Below are positions 1 through 11,392 of a stretch of DNA of 64,000 nt, one piece after another; position 1 is the first letter of the stretch; every line of letters begins with the position of its first letter. The translations under genes and the position numbers were made by a program. Origin of the DNA: Prorocentrum cordatum (Eukaryota; Sar; Dinophyceae; Prorocentrales; Prorocentraceae); contig CAUYUJ010016363.1 in the NCBI GenBank assembly GCA_963575745.1, forward strand, positions 17,501 through 81,500, read 5' to 3'. The notes beneath the pieces are model-generated. The model was not told the origin of the DNA. It did no database searches and saw only the letters and a list, made by a program, of their open reading frames with translations.

Positions 1-200
1 AAGCGGAATTGTTTGGCATTGTTTCGCATTTGTTTGTTCGGTATGGCATTGCGTTGTTTTGAATTGCGTTGTGTTGTTTTGCATTGCGTTGCATGGTTTG
101 GTTTTGTTTGGCATTGCTTGACATTGCTCAGCCTTGGTTGGCATTGCGTGGTATTGTTTGGCGTTGCTTAGCATTGCTTTGCAAGCCAAAGTGGGGGGAG
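1..200. repeat. degenerate GCATTG-rich tandem repeat
   Basis: About 200 bases made of variants of a roughly 10-base unit such as TTTGGCATTG. The open frames across it are low-complexity Leu/Trp/Cys strings and are not convincing as protein. Confidence 0.75.
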
Positions 201-1100
201 GAGAACATCTCAAACAGGCTTGCGCTGAACAGACACCCGAAGGCTGAATGCAGTCACATGCGCGGGAAGTGGAACTCTTCCTCCTCGCTCGCTCTTTTGT
301 CCCTCATCCGCAGGTGCTGATCGAAGGCCGCGCGGATGTGAACGCTAGCGACGTGGAGGGCGTCGCGCCTTCAGGGGCCAACCGTATGCACGCGAGGTAT
401 TGAAATAGCGTGAGGCAGCGTAAGCGGTCTGAAGGCTTCTTTGCGATTACATCCAAGGCAAAGAGCCGTAGCGATTGTACATTACATGATATTTGATTTC
501 AGTGTGACGCGTAAGCCTTGGATGCGCCGCGGTAACATATTGTGTGTCCACTGCATGTTCGTAGAGGGCGCATGTTGCTCAGCTTTTTCGTCGGCGCAGC
601 ATTCGGAATATTGATCGGCATTGGTAGAGATTGGACGACTCGGCACCTGTCACCCAGTTGTCAAATGACATGTTGCTTTGGACCCGTGATGATCAAAGGC
701 ACGGTCAGAACCGTGGTCCGATCATGTGCGAATAATTTGCCAGGGAACCCCGTGTGGACTTCAGGAAGTAGGTGATTGAACAGTTTTTGTTGTTCTGATC
801 CATCCAGCTGCCTGCGGCAAGTCCCGCCACCGTCCCATACCTCCCCTCAGTCTAAGCGAAGGTCATGGCGGGACCTTCTTCCATCTTACGGTATGCAGAC
901 GTACCGCGCACGATCAATCCCCGTTGCAACGCCCCAGCGTAAACCAAAACGAGTGACAACCTCCATGACCATTTCCCACTACAACTCCAGTTGCCTTCAA
1001 GAAGGCCCTCCGTTGAACTGAACCCCCCACAATGTAAACGCCAGAGGGCAAACATGTCTAAACGGTGCTTGTACTTGGGGTTTCTCACTTCGGTTGCTAA
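201..1100. other. unassigned sequence, no gene seen
   Basis: Mixed-composition sequence without tandem structure. Short open frames exist on both strands, but none has coding-like third-position bias or a recognisable motif. Confidence 0.5.
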
Positions 1101-1104
1101 CTAA

Positions 1105-1475
1105 TGTGGTTTCCCAGGTCTCGGCCACGTGCTCGCCCGTACCATTCGTGGGCGTCTCGTGAGCGGCTCGTGCGTTGGGTGGGCTCCCCCATGTTTCGCC
1201 ACGCTCGAGCCAGTGCCCCCTCGTCGTCGCCTCGTGGGCCGCCTGTGGGCTTGGTGCGTTTCCCGAGGCCCCTGCACTTTCTCGCGCCCCTGCCGGCTCG
1301 CAGGCGCCTCGACGGCACCCGTGCGCCAGGCGGGATTTCCCGAGGTCTCGCCGCGCTCGTGCCGGTGCGCGCTCGCGGGCGCCTCGCGGGGGCCCCGTGC
1401 GGTGGGTGGGTTTCCCGAGGTTTCGCCACGCTCGCGCCCGTGCCCTCTCGCAGGGCGCCGCGCAGCGCATGGTTT
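1105..1475. repeat. GC-rich tandem repeat, unit about 80 bp
   Basis: Four to five diverged copies of a unit containing TTTCCCGAGGTTTCGCCACG followed by a CTCGCGGGCGCCTCG-like segment. All six frames stay largely open because the repeat lacks stop codons, which explains the overlapping Arg/Ala/Pro-rich open frames on both strands. I do not regard any of them as genes. Confidence 0.7.
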
Positions 1476-1910
1476 GCACCGCGCATCTCACGTTGCAGAG
1501 CTCTGAGCGCATGGCTGGCACAGCAGAGCTCACAGCACACACGCTCCACCGCGCAGCTCACACCACGTGGCGCACATCGCACAGCGTACACCGCGTAGCT
1601 CACACAGCATGCCTTACACCCCGTAGTGCAAACCACATGAAGTTCCTCAGGTAGATCGCACCACATAGCTTGCACCGCATAGCTCACACCTGATAGCTCC
1701 CACCACGGAGCTGATACCGCATTGTTTTCGCCACCCAGCTCACATCACACAGCGTACAATGCATATTTTTCACCACACAGCTGGCGACGCATGGCTTGCA
1801 CAATGTGGCTTACACTGATAGGATGCACGTCACAACTACTATCACATAATTAACACAACACGCATTATGCCACATAGCTCACACCGCATATGTTTCACCG
1901 CATAGCTACT
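1475..1910. repeat. degenerate 15-bp repeat (CACCGCATAGCTCA-like)
   Basis: A run of about 25 diverged units of the type CACCGCATAGCTCA, for example around 1560-1720. It fades out after 1900. Confidence 0.7.
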
Positions 1911-2696
1911 ACCTCCACTGCAATAACCCTGTGCCGCCGAAGAAAAAGGACCCCCCTTTCCACGTTAGAGTTGATTATCCACGGCCAAGAAGAGTTTGGT
2001 CAGGGGCGCGGGGCGCGGAGGCCGAATTTTTTTTTATCACTGTGACAAGTTCGCCATCGAGGTTAACTTCCTTCTTATGTTGAGATAGCAACATCAAACG
2101 AAGCGAAGACGTTGTCGAGGATGCTCCTCCGGTAGGCAACATCTACAACCCCCCCGCAACCCCGATTTTTATTTTCCCTGTGGCAGTAATCTCGGCGGCA
2201 CAGGGTCAACCCATTGTCCCCAACATTCCCGAAGTGTGGATCTGTCGACCGAAGGTCGGGACACCTTCTCCAGGACCCGTCCTCATCCCGGGACTGCTTG
2301 GGGGCCCCAAGGGTGCCCACCTGCGGCCCCCTTGGCACCCTCTCGGGTCGTCTCGAAGCCCTCCTGGGCCCTCTTGGCGGCGCCTTGGGCCGTCTCGGGC
2401 TCTTCTCGTCCGTCTGGGAGCATCCTGGTGCTGTCTTCGCGGCATCCCGGGGCTCTCTTGGGTTGCCCTGGGCCTTGCCGAGGCCGCCTTGTGGGCCCTC
2501 GTGGGGGCGTCCTGGGCTGCCTGGGGGGGGGGCCTCTGGGGGCTCTGCTTTGGCCTGTGGCTCCTCCGAGGCCCTCTTGGAGCCATCCTGAGCCCAGAGG
2601 CGCAGGCAACGGCGGCGAGCGAGGGGGGAGAGGAGGTGGAGGAGGCGGGGGAGGAAATGGAGGAGGTAAAGGAGAAGGAGGAGGAGGAGGAGGAGG
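1911..2696. repeat. spacer with degenerate CTCTTGGG-type repeat and GGA tract
   Basis: From about 2270 to 2600 the sequence is built of loosely repeated segments such as GGCCCTCTTGG. The same sequence style recurs near 39.4-39.6 kb, 41.0-41.9 kb and 56.2 kb, so this is a dispersed low-complexity family. A GGA-rich tract follows at 2615-2697. No gene is supported. Confidence 0.55.
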
Positions 2697-3070
2697 CTCC
2701 CACCTCCACCTGGAATCTATTCAAAACCAGCCCGCCGCAGGCGCCGACAATTTAGATTTGTACACTGAACGCGGTTTGGGTCGCAGGTTCTCCACCTGGA
2801 ACGAATGCAAAAGAAACCCGCCGCAGGCGCCAGAGTTTTGACTTGTTCAGTGAACGTAGTTCGGGTCGCGGGTGGGTCGCGGGCTCTCCACCTCCACCTG
2901 GAAGGAATTCAAAAACAGCCCGCCGCAGACGCCGACAATTTTTAATTTGTGCACTGAACGCGGTTTGGGTCGCGGGTCGCGGGTCGGTCGCGGGCGCGGT
3001 TTGGGTCGCGGGTGAGTCGCAGGTTCTCCACCTGGAACGAATGCAAAAGAAACCCGCCGCAGGCGCCGAA
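2697..3070. repeat. tandem unit with CACCTGGAA...CCCGCCGCAGGCGCC
   Basis: Four related copies begin near 2700, 2787, 2887 and 3020. The copies at about 2781-2831 and 3017-3068 agree over roughly 50 bases. Each copy ends in GGGTCGC-type sequence that leads into the minisatellite downstream. Confidence 0.75.
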
Positions 3071-3402
3071 CATTTTGGGTGGGTCGCTGGGTGGGTCGCG
3101 GGTGGGTCGCGGGTGGGTCGCGGTGGGTCGCGGATGGGTCGCGGGTGGGTCGCGGGTGGGTGGCGGGGTGGGTCGCCAGTCGGTCGCCAGTGGGTCGCCA
3201 GTGGGTCGCCAGTGGGTCGCCGGGGGGTCTCGGGGTGGGTCGCGGGCGGGTCGCGGGGTGGGTCGCGGGTGGGTCGCGGGTGGGTCGCGTGTGGGTCGCG
3301 GGGTGTGTCGCGGGTGGGTCGCGGGGTGGGTCGCGGGTGGGTCGCCGCGGGTGGGTCGCGGGGTGTGTCGCGGGTGGGTCGCGGGGTGGGTCGCGGGTGG
3401 GA
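3070..3402. repeat. G-rich minisatellite GGGTGGGTCGC
   Basis: About 330 bases of 10-12 base units (GGGTGGGTCGCG and variants). There is a lower-order block GGGTCGCCAGT near 3170-3215 and a longer duplicated block at about 3300-3400. It is strongly G-rich on the + strand and could form G-quadruplexes. Confidence 0.85.
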
Positions 3403-3900
3403 CGACGACGACAAGAACAAACAACAAACAACAACAACAATAACAACAACAAGAATCCGCATCGCGGAATTCCACTTCAGCCACGCACCCAGGGACAGTG
3501 AATGACCGTTCGGTTCAGCCCCCTCTGATGACGCTCCAGCACCCTGGAAGCGTTACCCTGGCACCTCGCAACCTGCTTTGAACGCAGACGAGTCTGCCCG
3601 CCGAAACAAGCAAACCGCCTGAAACATTCTCGCAATCTGGCCTCCGTGTGATTCTGACACAAACGCCTCGCCTTAGACATCCTCAGGAACTGCTCTGAAC
3701 GCAGACGAGTCTGCTGTGCGGGAGTCCTATTGGGGAGTCCTATGGGAGAGTCCTATGGGGGAGTCCTATTGGGGGAGTCATATTGGGGAATCCTACAGAA
3801 TCCCATTGTGATACCGGCCGAACCAAGGCGCGGGAATTATTCATGTTCTTTTCCTTTGCGCGGTGCTAAAGATATCGTTCCGCGAAAACCGCCACCAATC
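3403..3900. other. CAA-rich tract, short duplications, no gene
   Basis: A (CAA)-rich tract lies at about 3415-3452. The segment GAACGCAGACGAGTCTGC occurs twice, near 3578 and 3696. A run of GGGGAGTCCTATTG units covers about 3720-3800. No coding sequence is supported. Confidence 0.5.
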
Positions 3901-4463
3901 ATTCCCTACCTAGGCTCTGCCTAGAAGGGTTCTTACTGTGTTTGCTTAAAGGGCCGGGCAGTGGAAAACGCCCCGGGCGGTTCCCCCAGGATCCGCCCCG
4001 CAGTTCCCCCAGTTACGTCCCCTTAGCTTAGCGTTGCTTATCTCATCTTAGCCTAGCTTATTTCATCTTAGCGTAGCTTAGCTTCATTCGCATGGGTGTA
4101 ATTCCCTACCTAGGCTCTGCCTAGAGGGTTAGCTTAGCTTAGCTTAGCATAGCGCAGCGCTGCATCAGCATAGCATAGCAATGCATACCTTAGCCAAGCA
4201 TATCAGAACATATCATAGCGCAGCATAGCATAGCATAGCATATCATAGCATAGCATAGCGCAGCTTAGCATAACATAGCATAGCATAACACATCACCGCA
4301 TGGCATAACATAGCTTAGCATATCAGAGCATAACATAGCGCAGCATAGCTTAGCATAGCGCAGCATCGCATCGCATGGCATATCATAGTATAGCATAGCA
4401 TAGCAACTAATGCGGCTTTCCTAGGGGCTCCAACTTCTAGGTAGGGTCGCACTGGGTAATTAT
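3901..4463. mobile_element. composite repeat element, copy A (CCCTACCTAGG termini, TAGCA core)
   Basis: The left part (CCCTACCTAGGCTCTGCCTAG, then a GCTTAAAGGG segment and CGGGCGGTTCCCCCAG) and the right part (GGCTCCAAC, CTAGGTAGGGTCGCACTGGG) both recur in the same order at 62396-63113. The ends carry short inverted motifs, CCCTACCTAG against CTAGGTAGGG. The interior is a long TAGCA/TAGCT pentamer array. A second left end is nested at 4101. No protein is encoded. I infer a non-autonomous element or a mobile satellite; the superfamily is unknown. Confidence 0.55.
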
Positions 4464-4857
4464 TTCACTACGGTGCGATGCTAACGATAACCCCGGAGGA
4501 GATCTTAATTTGTCACTGAGGTTACAGGACCCCTGCCCAGCAGCACTTGGCGTCAACGCGCCAGGGGCTCGATGGCGGATTGAGGAAGTACGGGCGTTGT
4601 GATGTCGACGTCTGTCGGGAACAGATCGCGCGACAGACAGAGAGAGAGAGAGAGAGTCACCACCCACCAAACCATTCCAACCCAACCCGAAGGCCCCAGT
4701 CCGCGCTCCATCCCCAGTGCGGAGGGGGGGGGGCGTCAAAAAGCATTGAGGACGAAACACATGTGGAACCCGTACCCCCCCCCCCCCAACCCGATATTTG
4801 GGTGTCAGGGTTAACGAAGATTGGGTTGGTCTGGTAGGTCGTCAGGTCACGAGAGAT

Positions 4858-4888
<31 letters not shown>

Positions 4889-5235
4889 AAAAAACAAAGC
4901 TTGCCGAGGTCACCCCCCTCCTGGTGGCCGTCGAGGCCGGGCAGACAGAGGCACCGCGTTGGCCAAGGGGGGGTTCTCTGGATAAGTGCCGTGCAGTGAC
5001 TTCTGATAACGGGATTGCATCCCCAACCGCAGAAGGAAGAGGAGGAGGAGGAGGAGGAGGAGTTGGCGGTTGAACAGGAGGACGAGCAGGAGGAAACGAT
5101 GAGGACGAACAGCAGGAGGAACTACAGCGGAACGATCGGGAGGAAAAGGAGGACCAGGAGTCGCGGCATGTCACATCGCAGTTCAGCACGGCGCAGCACA
5201 GCACAGCCCTCGGCACGGTACAGCAAGATCGATGC
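4464..5235. other. spacer with GA tracts, no gene
   Basis: Contains GA-dinucleotide tracts at about 4636-4655 and 4858-4886 and a GGA-rich stretch at 5036-5065. Open frames here consist of those repeats. Confidence 0.5.
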
Positions 5236-5455
5236 ACTCAGCATTGCAATTTGGCACGTTCCGTGGCGCGTCCCGTGGCGAGTCCCCCTGGCACGTCGCG
5301 CGGCGCGTCCCTTGGCACGTCCCGTGGCACGTCCATTGGCACGTTCCGTAGCGCGTCCCTTTGGCACGTCCCGCGGTGCGTCCCCATGGCACGTTCTTTG
5401 GCACGTCGTTTGGCGCGTCCCTTGGGACATTCCGCGGCGCGTCCTCCTTGCATAT
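5236..5455. repeat. TGGCACGTCC tandem repeat
   Basis: About 20 copies of a 10-12 base unit (TGGCACGTCCCG and TGGCGCGTCC variants). It stays open in several frames on both strands because of its composition. Confidence 0.8.
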
Positions 5456-6175
5456 TCCTTTGTCAATTAGCTCTGGGGCAGCTACTATGTGCTGAGGCAG
5501 CTCGAGCTTAAGATCCAGATTAGTTCGGTCAGGACTCGGATGCAAAGGAGGACGCGATCCACAACGCTATAGAGCACAATCGCGGCATGGCGCACAGCAC
5601 AGCCCTCGGCACGGTACATCAAGATCCATACAGTCAGCATTGCATTTGGCCGTCTCCCAATCAGGTGTCTTTGAAACGCCGCCATGCTTTACATTTCTAT
5701 ATTTATTTCCGGGTTCGTGGGTCGAGCATGTTGCCTATATATCTGTATATATATATATGTATGTATATCTTTCGATGTGTATATATATATATATCTAAAT
5801 ATATGTCTGCCTCTCTGTATTTTATTATGTGTGTCCATCCAGCTACCTATAGATCGACATGTGCATATATATATATGTGTATGTATCCGTATATCGTTGT
5901 ATAACTTTACACATGTATGCATATGTATACATGTGTTTATCTTTCGACATATCTATCTACAGAGGTATCAATATGTCTATCGACATACCTGTCTATCCAT
6001 ATATATACATTTCATCGGGGCAACCATCGGGACAACATCTAACAACATCGACCTATCTATCTATAAACCATCAGGACAACCATCGGGACAACCATCGGGA
6101 CAACACAACCATCGAGACAACCATCGGGACAACCACGACCATCGGGACGACCATCGGGATGACCGCCGGCACAAC
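5456..6175. repeat. TA/TATG-rich tract and CATCGGGACAAC repeat
   Basis: Bases 5735-6010 are AT-rich with TATATG/TATGTATG microsatellite runs. Bases 6015-6165 contain about ten copies of a 12-base unit close to CATCGGGACAAC. No gene is supported. Confidence 0.7.
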
Positions 6176-7645
6176 TGGTGGCCAAACCCGGCGCCCGGGG
6201 GGCGGCCCTTTGGGCAATAGATGGCCTCTGCTGTGGATAGAACTCGTGCAGCTTCGCCTCGCCCGCACGCACGACACGAATCGAAACCGAAATCGATTCC
6301 CCGGTTGGGGTCACTTCCATTCCAACCCCTCTTTTCCGATAGTTGTAGGGCCGGCGCTTCCTAAGAAGCAGGGTGCTTCTAAGAAGTCTTCCCCCCTCCT
6401 ATCCCCATGTGGCGCTGCAAACACGTCTCCCACCGCGCTTGGGGCAGCTGCCTGGCAGTGCTGCGGTGTCGCTCGGCCGTGGTGGTACAGTGTGCGTCGC
6501 AACGTCTTCTACGATCCTCGGGAGCCTCCCAGGGCGTTTAGTTGTCTTGGGGCGTCGGGGAGGCTCGATGTACGTGCCGCGTTGTTCGGTCGGCCGCTGG
6601 GCCAGGATCTCTGCGAATGAATTCGGTGTATAGACGCTCAATCGCCCCACAGGTTGAGAAGCTGAGGCATCAGTACGCCAAGATCCTTTGCTGGCCAAAC
6701 GACGTGGAGTATGCATCGAGCATATCCCTTAGCAGTTTTGATGGTTCGTTGGATCGTGCGGCGGGGTGTCCTGCGGCTGCCTTGGGCAGGTGAGAGTCTC
6801 CAGGGGATGGCGCCTGGACAACGTTGACTGCCCAGCTGCCCGCCTGCCGAAACATTTCCGCGCTCCGCGCGGCGCCGAGCGCGAGGCCCGGGGGGCAACT
6901 GGCGTCGCATCTCCAGCCCCAGCCGCAGGGCGCAGCCGCTGCCTGTGAGCCAAGATGAATAGACAATCTCAAGGCGACGGAGCAGAAGTCTGCGCACTCG
7001 TTGTTTATCAGCGCACGGGCACTCGTTCGGACGATACCGGTTTCGTGCCAACGGCTGCGGTGAATGGACAAACGAGGAAGCATGCACGAGCGGAGACAGG
7101 AGGCAAAACAAGGGAGAAAGAGAGGGGGGCTGGCCCGCTGGCCCGACCGCTGCCATCGCCGCCCGATGCCGGGGCCCCCACGGCTGGGGAGGTGCCGTTG
7201 AGGCCAGCGGTCATCCCAATTCACCGTGCCACAGAGCCTTTGGGCCGACACACGCGACCCCCCCCCAGGGTCTTGGCAACATGAGTTATGTACCCCCTTC
7301 CGCCCCAAACGCAAAATCGTCGTGGCTAAAGCGCGTTCGCTGTTTAATGCGTTTGCTGTCCTGGAGAGAGGAGTGTAACGATAGAGCAACGAGGGAAGTG
7401 AGATGCGCGCGGGTGCCAACGGGAGGGGTTGACAGACATCATGAGCAAGAGGAGGAATAATGCTAAGCAAAGGAAGGGCAGCGGAAACGCAATGATAACA
7501 ACATGGCAACGAGGAAACGGATTCGTCCGTAGGACGGGTTAGGTGAATGAGAAAGTGAGATGAAGGAAAGAGGGAAGTCAGGAGAGGAGGGGGGGAGGAG
7601 GAGGAAGGAAGGAAGGAATGGTGGAGCTCGCTTCGGCTTATAGAT
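6176..7645. other. GC-rich unassigned region
   Basis: Open frames of 60-280 codons exist on both strands, the longest on the - strand between about 6670 and 7509. They overlap each other in antisense and show no motif or clear codon bias, so I call no gene. The segment 7211-7264 is shared in inverted orientation with 38695-38749. Confidence 0.4.
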
Positions 7646-7649
7646 CACC

Positions 7650-7960
7650 CAAGGAAGGGCTACCCTAGGGCTACCCCTAGGGCCTACCCCTAGGGCTACC
7701 CTAGGGCTACCCTAGGGCCTACCCCTAGGGCTACCCTAGGGCTACCCTAGGGCTAGGGCCTACCCCTAGGGGGCTACCCTAGGGCCTACCCCTAGGGCTA
7801 CCCTAGGGCTACCCCTAGGGCTACCCCTAGGGCTACCCCTAGGGCCTACCCCTAGGGCTACCCTAGGGCTACCCTAGGGCCTACCCCTAGGGCAACCCTA
7901 GGGCTACCTCTGGGGCCTACCCCTAGGGGTACCCTAGGGCTACCCTAGGGTGTCCAGTAG
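7650..7960. repeat. CCTAGGGCTACC tandem array, left block
   Basis: Dense array of CTACCCTAGGG and CTACCCCTAGGG units. CCTAGG is palindromic, so the array can self-pair. The same units resume at 9061 after an unrelated array. Confidence 0.85.
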
Positions 7961-7984
7961 GGCCTATTCTTGGGAAGCCTAGGG

Positions 7985-9060
7985 CCTTCAGTCTGTGTAA
8001 TCCGCCACACAAGCAAACAATGCCTTTAATGTCCCGCCCGCCCGCCCGACAAAAGGAATCGGCTTGTAATCCGCCATAATAGTAATCAACTTGCAATCCG
8101 CTGCCAAATGGAATTACTTTGTAATCCGCCACGAAAGCAATCAATGCATTTAATGTCCCGCCCGCCCGCCCGACCAAAGGAATAAGTTTGCAATCCGCTG
8201 CCAAAGGGAATCCATTTGTAATTCACCACACAAGCAATTATTGCCTTCAATGTCCCGCCCGCCCGCCAGGCAAAAGGCGCCCGACCAAAGGAATAAGTTT
8301 AAAATCCGCTGCCAAAGGGAATCCATTCGCAATTCACCAAACAAGCAATCATTGCCTTTAATGTCCCGCCCGCCCGCCAGACAAAAGGAATCAATGTGTA
8401 ATCTGCCACAATAAGAATCAGTTTGCCATCCACCAAACAAGCAATCATTGCCTTTAATGTCCCGCCCGCCCGCCCGACAAAAGGAATCGGCTTGTAATCC
8501 GCCACAAATGGAATCTACTCGTAATCCGGTACCAACGGGAAGCAATTGGTAATCCACCACACAAGCAAGCAATCAATGCCTTTAATGTCCCGCCCGCCCG
8601 GCCCGCCCGCCCGACCAAAAGAATCAGCTTGTAATCCGCCACAATAGTAATCAACTTGTAACCCGCTGCCACATGGAATCACTTTGTAATCCGCCACCAA
8701 AGCAACCAATGCTTTTAATGTCCCGCCCGCCCGCCCGACCAAAGGAATCAGTTTGTAATCCGCAATAAAAGAGAATCCATTCGTAATTCGCCACACAAGC
8801 AATCATTGCCTTTAATGTCCCGCCCGCCCGCCCGACAAAAGGAATCAATGTGTAATCTGCCACAATAAGAATCAGTGTGCCACCCGCCACACATGCAATC
8901 AATGCCTTTAGTGTCCCGCCCGCCCGCCCGACAAGAATAATCAGTTGATAATCCACCACACAGGGAATCAATATATGTAATCCGCCACCAAGGCAACCAA
9001 TGCTATTAATGTCCCGCCCGCCCGCCCGACCAAAGGAATCATATTGTAATCCGCAATAAA
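7985..9060. repeat. about 100-bp array with CCCGCCCGCCCGCC and GTAATCCGCCAC
   Basis: About ten copies, each ending in AATGTCCCGCCCGCCCGCC. They are seen near 8028, 8150, 8250, 8360, 8457, 8586, 8717, 8815, 8910 and 9008. Between these marks lie 30-35 base subunits of the form GGAATCAGTTTGTAATCCGC. Spacing varies from about 95 to 130 bases with the number of subunits. The - strand open frames are read-throughs of this array. Confidence 0.85.
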
Positions 9061-9310
9061 GGGTTACCCCTAGGGCCTACCCCTAGGGCTACCCTGGGGC
9101 TACCCCTGGGGCCCACCCCTAGGGCTACCCTAGGGCTACCCCTTGGGAAGCCTAGGGCCTTGGGTAGGGCCTACCCTTGGGAAGCCTAGGGCCTTGGGTA
9201 GGGCCTACCCTTGGGAAGCCTAGGGCCTTGGGTAGGGCCTACCCTTGGGAAGCCTAGGGCCTTGGGTAGGGCCTACCCTTGGGAAGCCTAGGGCCTTGGG
9301 TAGGGCCTAG
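9061..9310. repeat. CCTAGGG array, right block, with 34-bp unit
   Basis: Resumes the CCTAGGGCTACC family, then passes into five copies of a 34-base unit (GGGAAGCCTAGGGCCTTGGG plus TAGGGCCTACCCTT) between about 9144 and 9310. Confidence 0.85.
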
Positions 9311-9344
9311 CGTAGCCAAGGCCCCCGGTGATCTATACCCGCTT

Positions 9345-9367
9345 CGGCAGCCATTTTGGCTTCCAGC
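9345..9367 (+). other. spliced-leader-like fragment
   Basis: The segment CGGCAGCCATTTTGGCTTCC shares the 13-base core AGCCATTTTGGCT with the dinoflagellate spliced leader (known consensus CCGTAGCCATTTTGGCTCAAG). Dinoflagellate genomes are known to carry relict leaders from mRNA retroposition. The match covers only the core, the core is itself near-palindromic, and no retroposed coding sequence follows, so this is tentative. Confidence 0.3.
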
Positions 9368-9559
9368 GCGGCGCCGCCGCGCTGGGCTGGGGCGCGGCCG
9401 CAGCCGGCCGCAGGCCCGGCGGGAAGGTTGGGGTCACGGGTCGACGGGTGGGGAAGCAACGCAGGCGAGGGTCGAACGGAAGAGGGGAGGCGAGGGGGGC
9501 GAACGAACAGGAGCGAAACAAACGCGAGAGGTCGGAGGCATGGCAGAGAGGAGAAGTAT

Positions 9560-10200
9560 GATCAAAAAGGGAAGAAGAAGGAAGAGGGATGAGGAAGAGG
9601 AGGAGGAGTAGGAGAGGGAGGTGGAGGAAGAAGACGGTCCATTTGCCTGGGGCCGCAGGCGCGCCGCCGCCCGGCGCTGGCGCCGCGCGGCCCGCGGGCG
9701 ACCCTCCGCGCGCCGCTGCGCCGCGGAAGGGGGCGGAGGAGGATGACGAGGAGGGCGAGACGGATGTGAACGAGGATGAAGATCAGAAGGTTCAAGATGA
9801 GGATACGAATGAGGCGTAGGATAAGCAGGACAAAGGACAACGTGATGATAAAGATGAACAACAGAAAGAGGAGGATAAGGACGTGGAGGAAGAGCGTGAA
9901 CGGATCAGAAGGTATAGGCACAAGTGGGAGGTAGGGGTAGCATAGCAGAGGGGGAGCGCGAAGACGGATGGCGACGATGCACGACGAAGAGCACGGACAA
10001 CCATCCTTATCCTCATTCTTATCCTCATCCTCATCCTCGTCATCCTCATCCTTATCCTCATCCTTATCCTCATCCTCGTCTTTGTCTCCATCCTTATCCT
10101 CATCCTCATCTTCGTCCTCGTCCTCAAGCTCATCCTTCTTATCGTCGCCTTCGTCGCCGTCCCCATCCTCATCCTCCTTTGCCCTGGGGCTCATCCGCCT
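9560..10200. repeat. paired GGA-rich and TCC/TCATCC-rich tracts
   Basis: Purine-rich on the + strand from 9565 to about 9640 and 9730 to 9910, then pyrimidine-rich (TCCTCATCC units) from about 10005 to 10180. The acidic and Ser-rich open frames here are repeat translations. Confidence 0.65.
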
Positions 10201-10891
10201 CGCCCTGATCATCTTCATCCTCAGCCCTCGTCACCCTCGCGATCATTTTTGCACGTGGTGCTCCTCCACAGCCTTTGGCTTAGGAGCGCTGGCCAGGCCC
10301 GCGCGCTCCGTCCTCTCTTCCGACCCTTCCGACTGCCCTGACCTTCACCCGAGCGCAAGCGTCTCTTTCTCCACCGCCCCTTTCTAACCTCCACTCCTCT
10401 TTCTCCTCCTCGTCCCACGCCATCCCTCTACCCTCCGCCCACTTTCATCCGCCCCGCTCGCCACCTTTGCCCGCCCTCAGCCCTCAGCCCTCGCACCATG
10501 GCGAGCGGGGCCGCGGAGATCGGCGAGGCACCATTTCCCACTGCCCACTTCTTCCTAGCCCTTACCGTCTGCCAAGCGTCTTTCTCAGATCCACCCTCTT
10601 TCCCCATGCACCTCCTCCTGCCACCTCTTCTGGCGATGTCGCGTGCTTCACCTCCATCGTTGCCTCTCGTCCTGGCCCCCCTCCTCCCGCGCTCAGCGGG
10701 CCCAGGCGGCTCGCGCCGTGGATCTGGTGGAGGTCGCCTCGCAGGAGGGCGGCGCGGGCATCGGCGCCGAGGGCGCGCACGTCTGCCCGCGGCGGAGGAG
10801 AAGGAGGAGGAAACGTAGGAGAGGGAGAAGAAGGAGGGGAAGGAGGAGGATTGACGCTAGGGCAAGGGTGGGAGGAGGGAAAGATAAAGAC

Positions 10892-10968
<77 letters not shown>

Positions 10969-11392
10969 AGCATGGATAGAAAACACAGCGAGATACAGCT
11001 TACGGAGCTCCCAGTGCCATCCTCATGTCTTCCTAACCTTCCCCCTCATCATCCTCATATTCACCTCGTCCTCACCTCGCCTCCTCCTTCCCTTATCCCT
11101 CTCACGTCCTCATCCTTCTCTTCCTCGTCGTCCTCCTCATTATCGTCATCCTCTGTGCGCACCCGCTTCTTATCCACATGCCGCGCCACTGTTTAATCGT
11201 CACGGTCACGTTCGCTCCACCTGCGGGCTGCCGCAGCCTTTCGGCCCCCGAGGGCCCCTCCTCCCCCTGGGCCCGTCTGCGGCCCATGGCGCGCTGCTGG
11301 TGGACAGCGGCCGAGATTCGCGCGGCCTGGGTTCCTGGCCAAAGCTCTGCATTGTGCTATGAGCCAGGGCGGATGCGCCGCCGGGCAGCCCC
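10201..11392. other. upstream region of the methyltransferase-like gene
   Basis: Mixed sequence with a GGA tract (10790-10850), a GA tract (about 10897-10968) and a pyrimidine tract (11030-11155). Exons may be hidden here, but I cannot define one. Confidence 0.4.
10897..10968. repeat. (GA)n microsatellite
   Basis: About 35 uninterrupted GA dinucleotides. Confidence 0.95.

Noticed and set aside
2752-3505. Overlapping Arg/Pro/Thr and Gly/Val/Arg frames of 140-236 codons
   Set aside because: They are products of the GGGTGGGTCGC minisatellite in all six frames.
6399-7509. - strand gene in the GC-rich region
   Set aside because: Several overlapping frames look equally plausible on both strands and none has motifs or splice-consistent limits.
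7985-9060. CRISPR array
   Set aside because: The repeat and the segments between are both repeated subunits with variable spacing, there are no unique spacers or cas genes, and the setting is eukaryotic.
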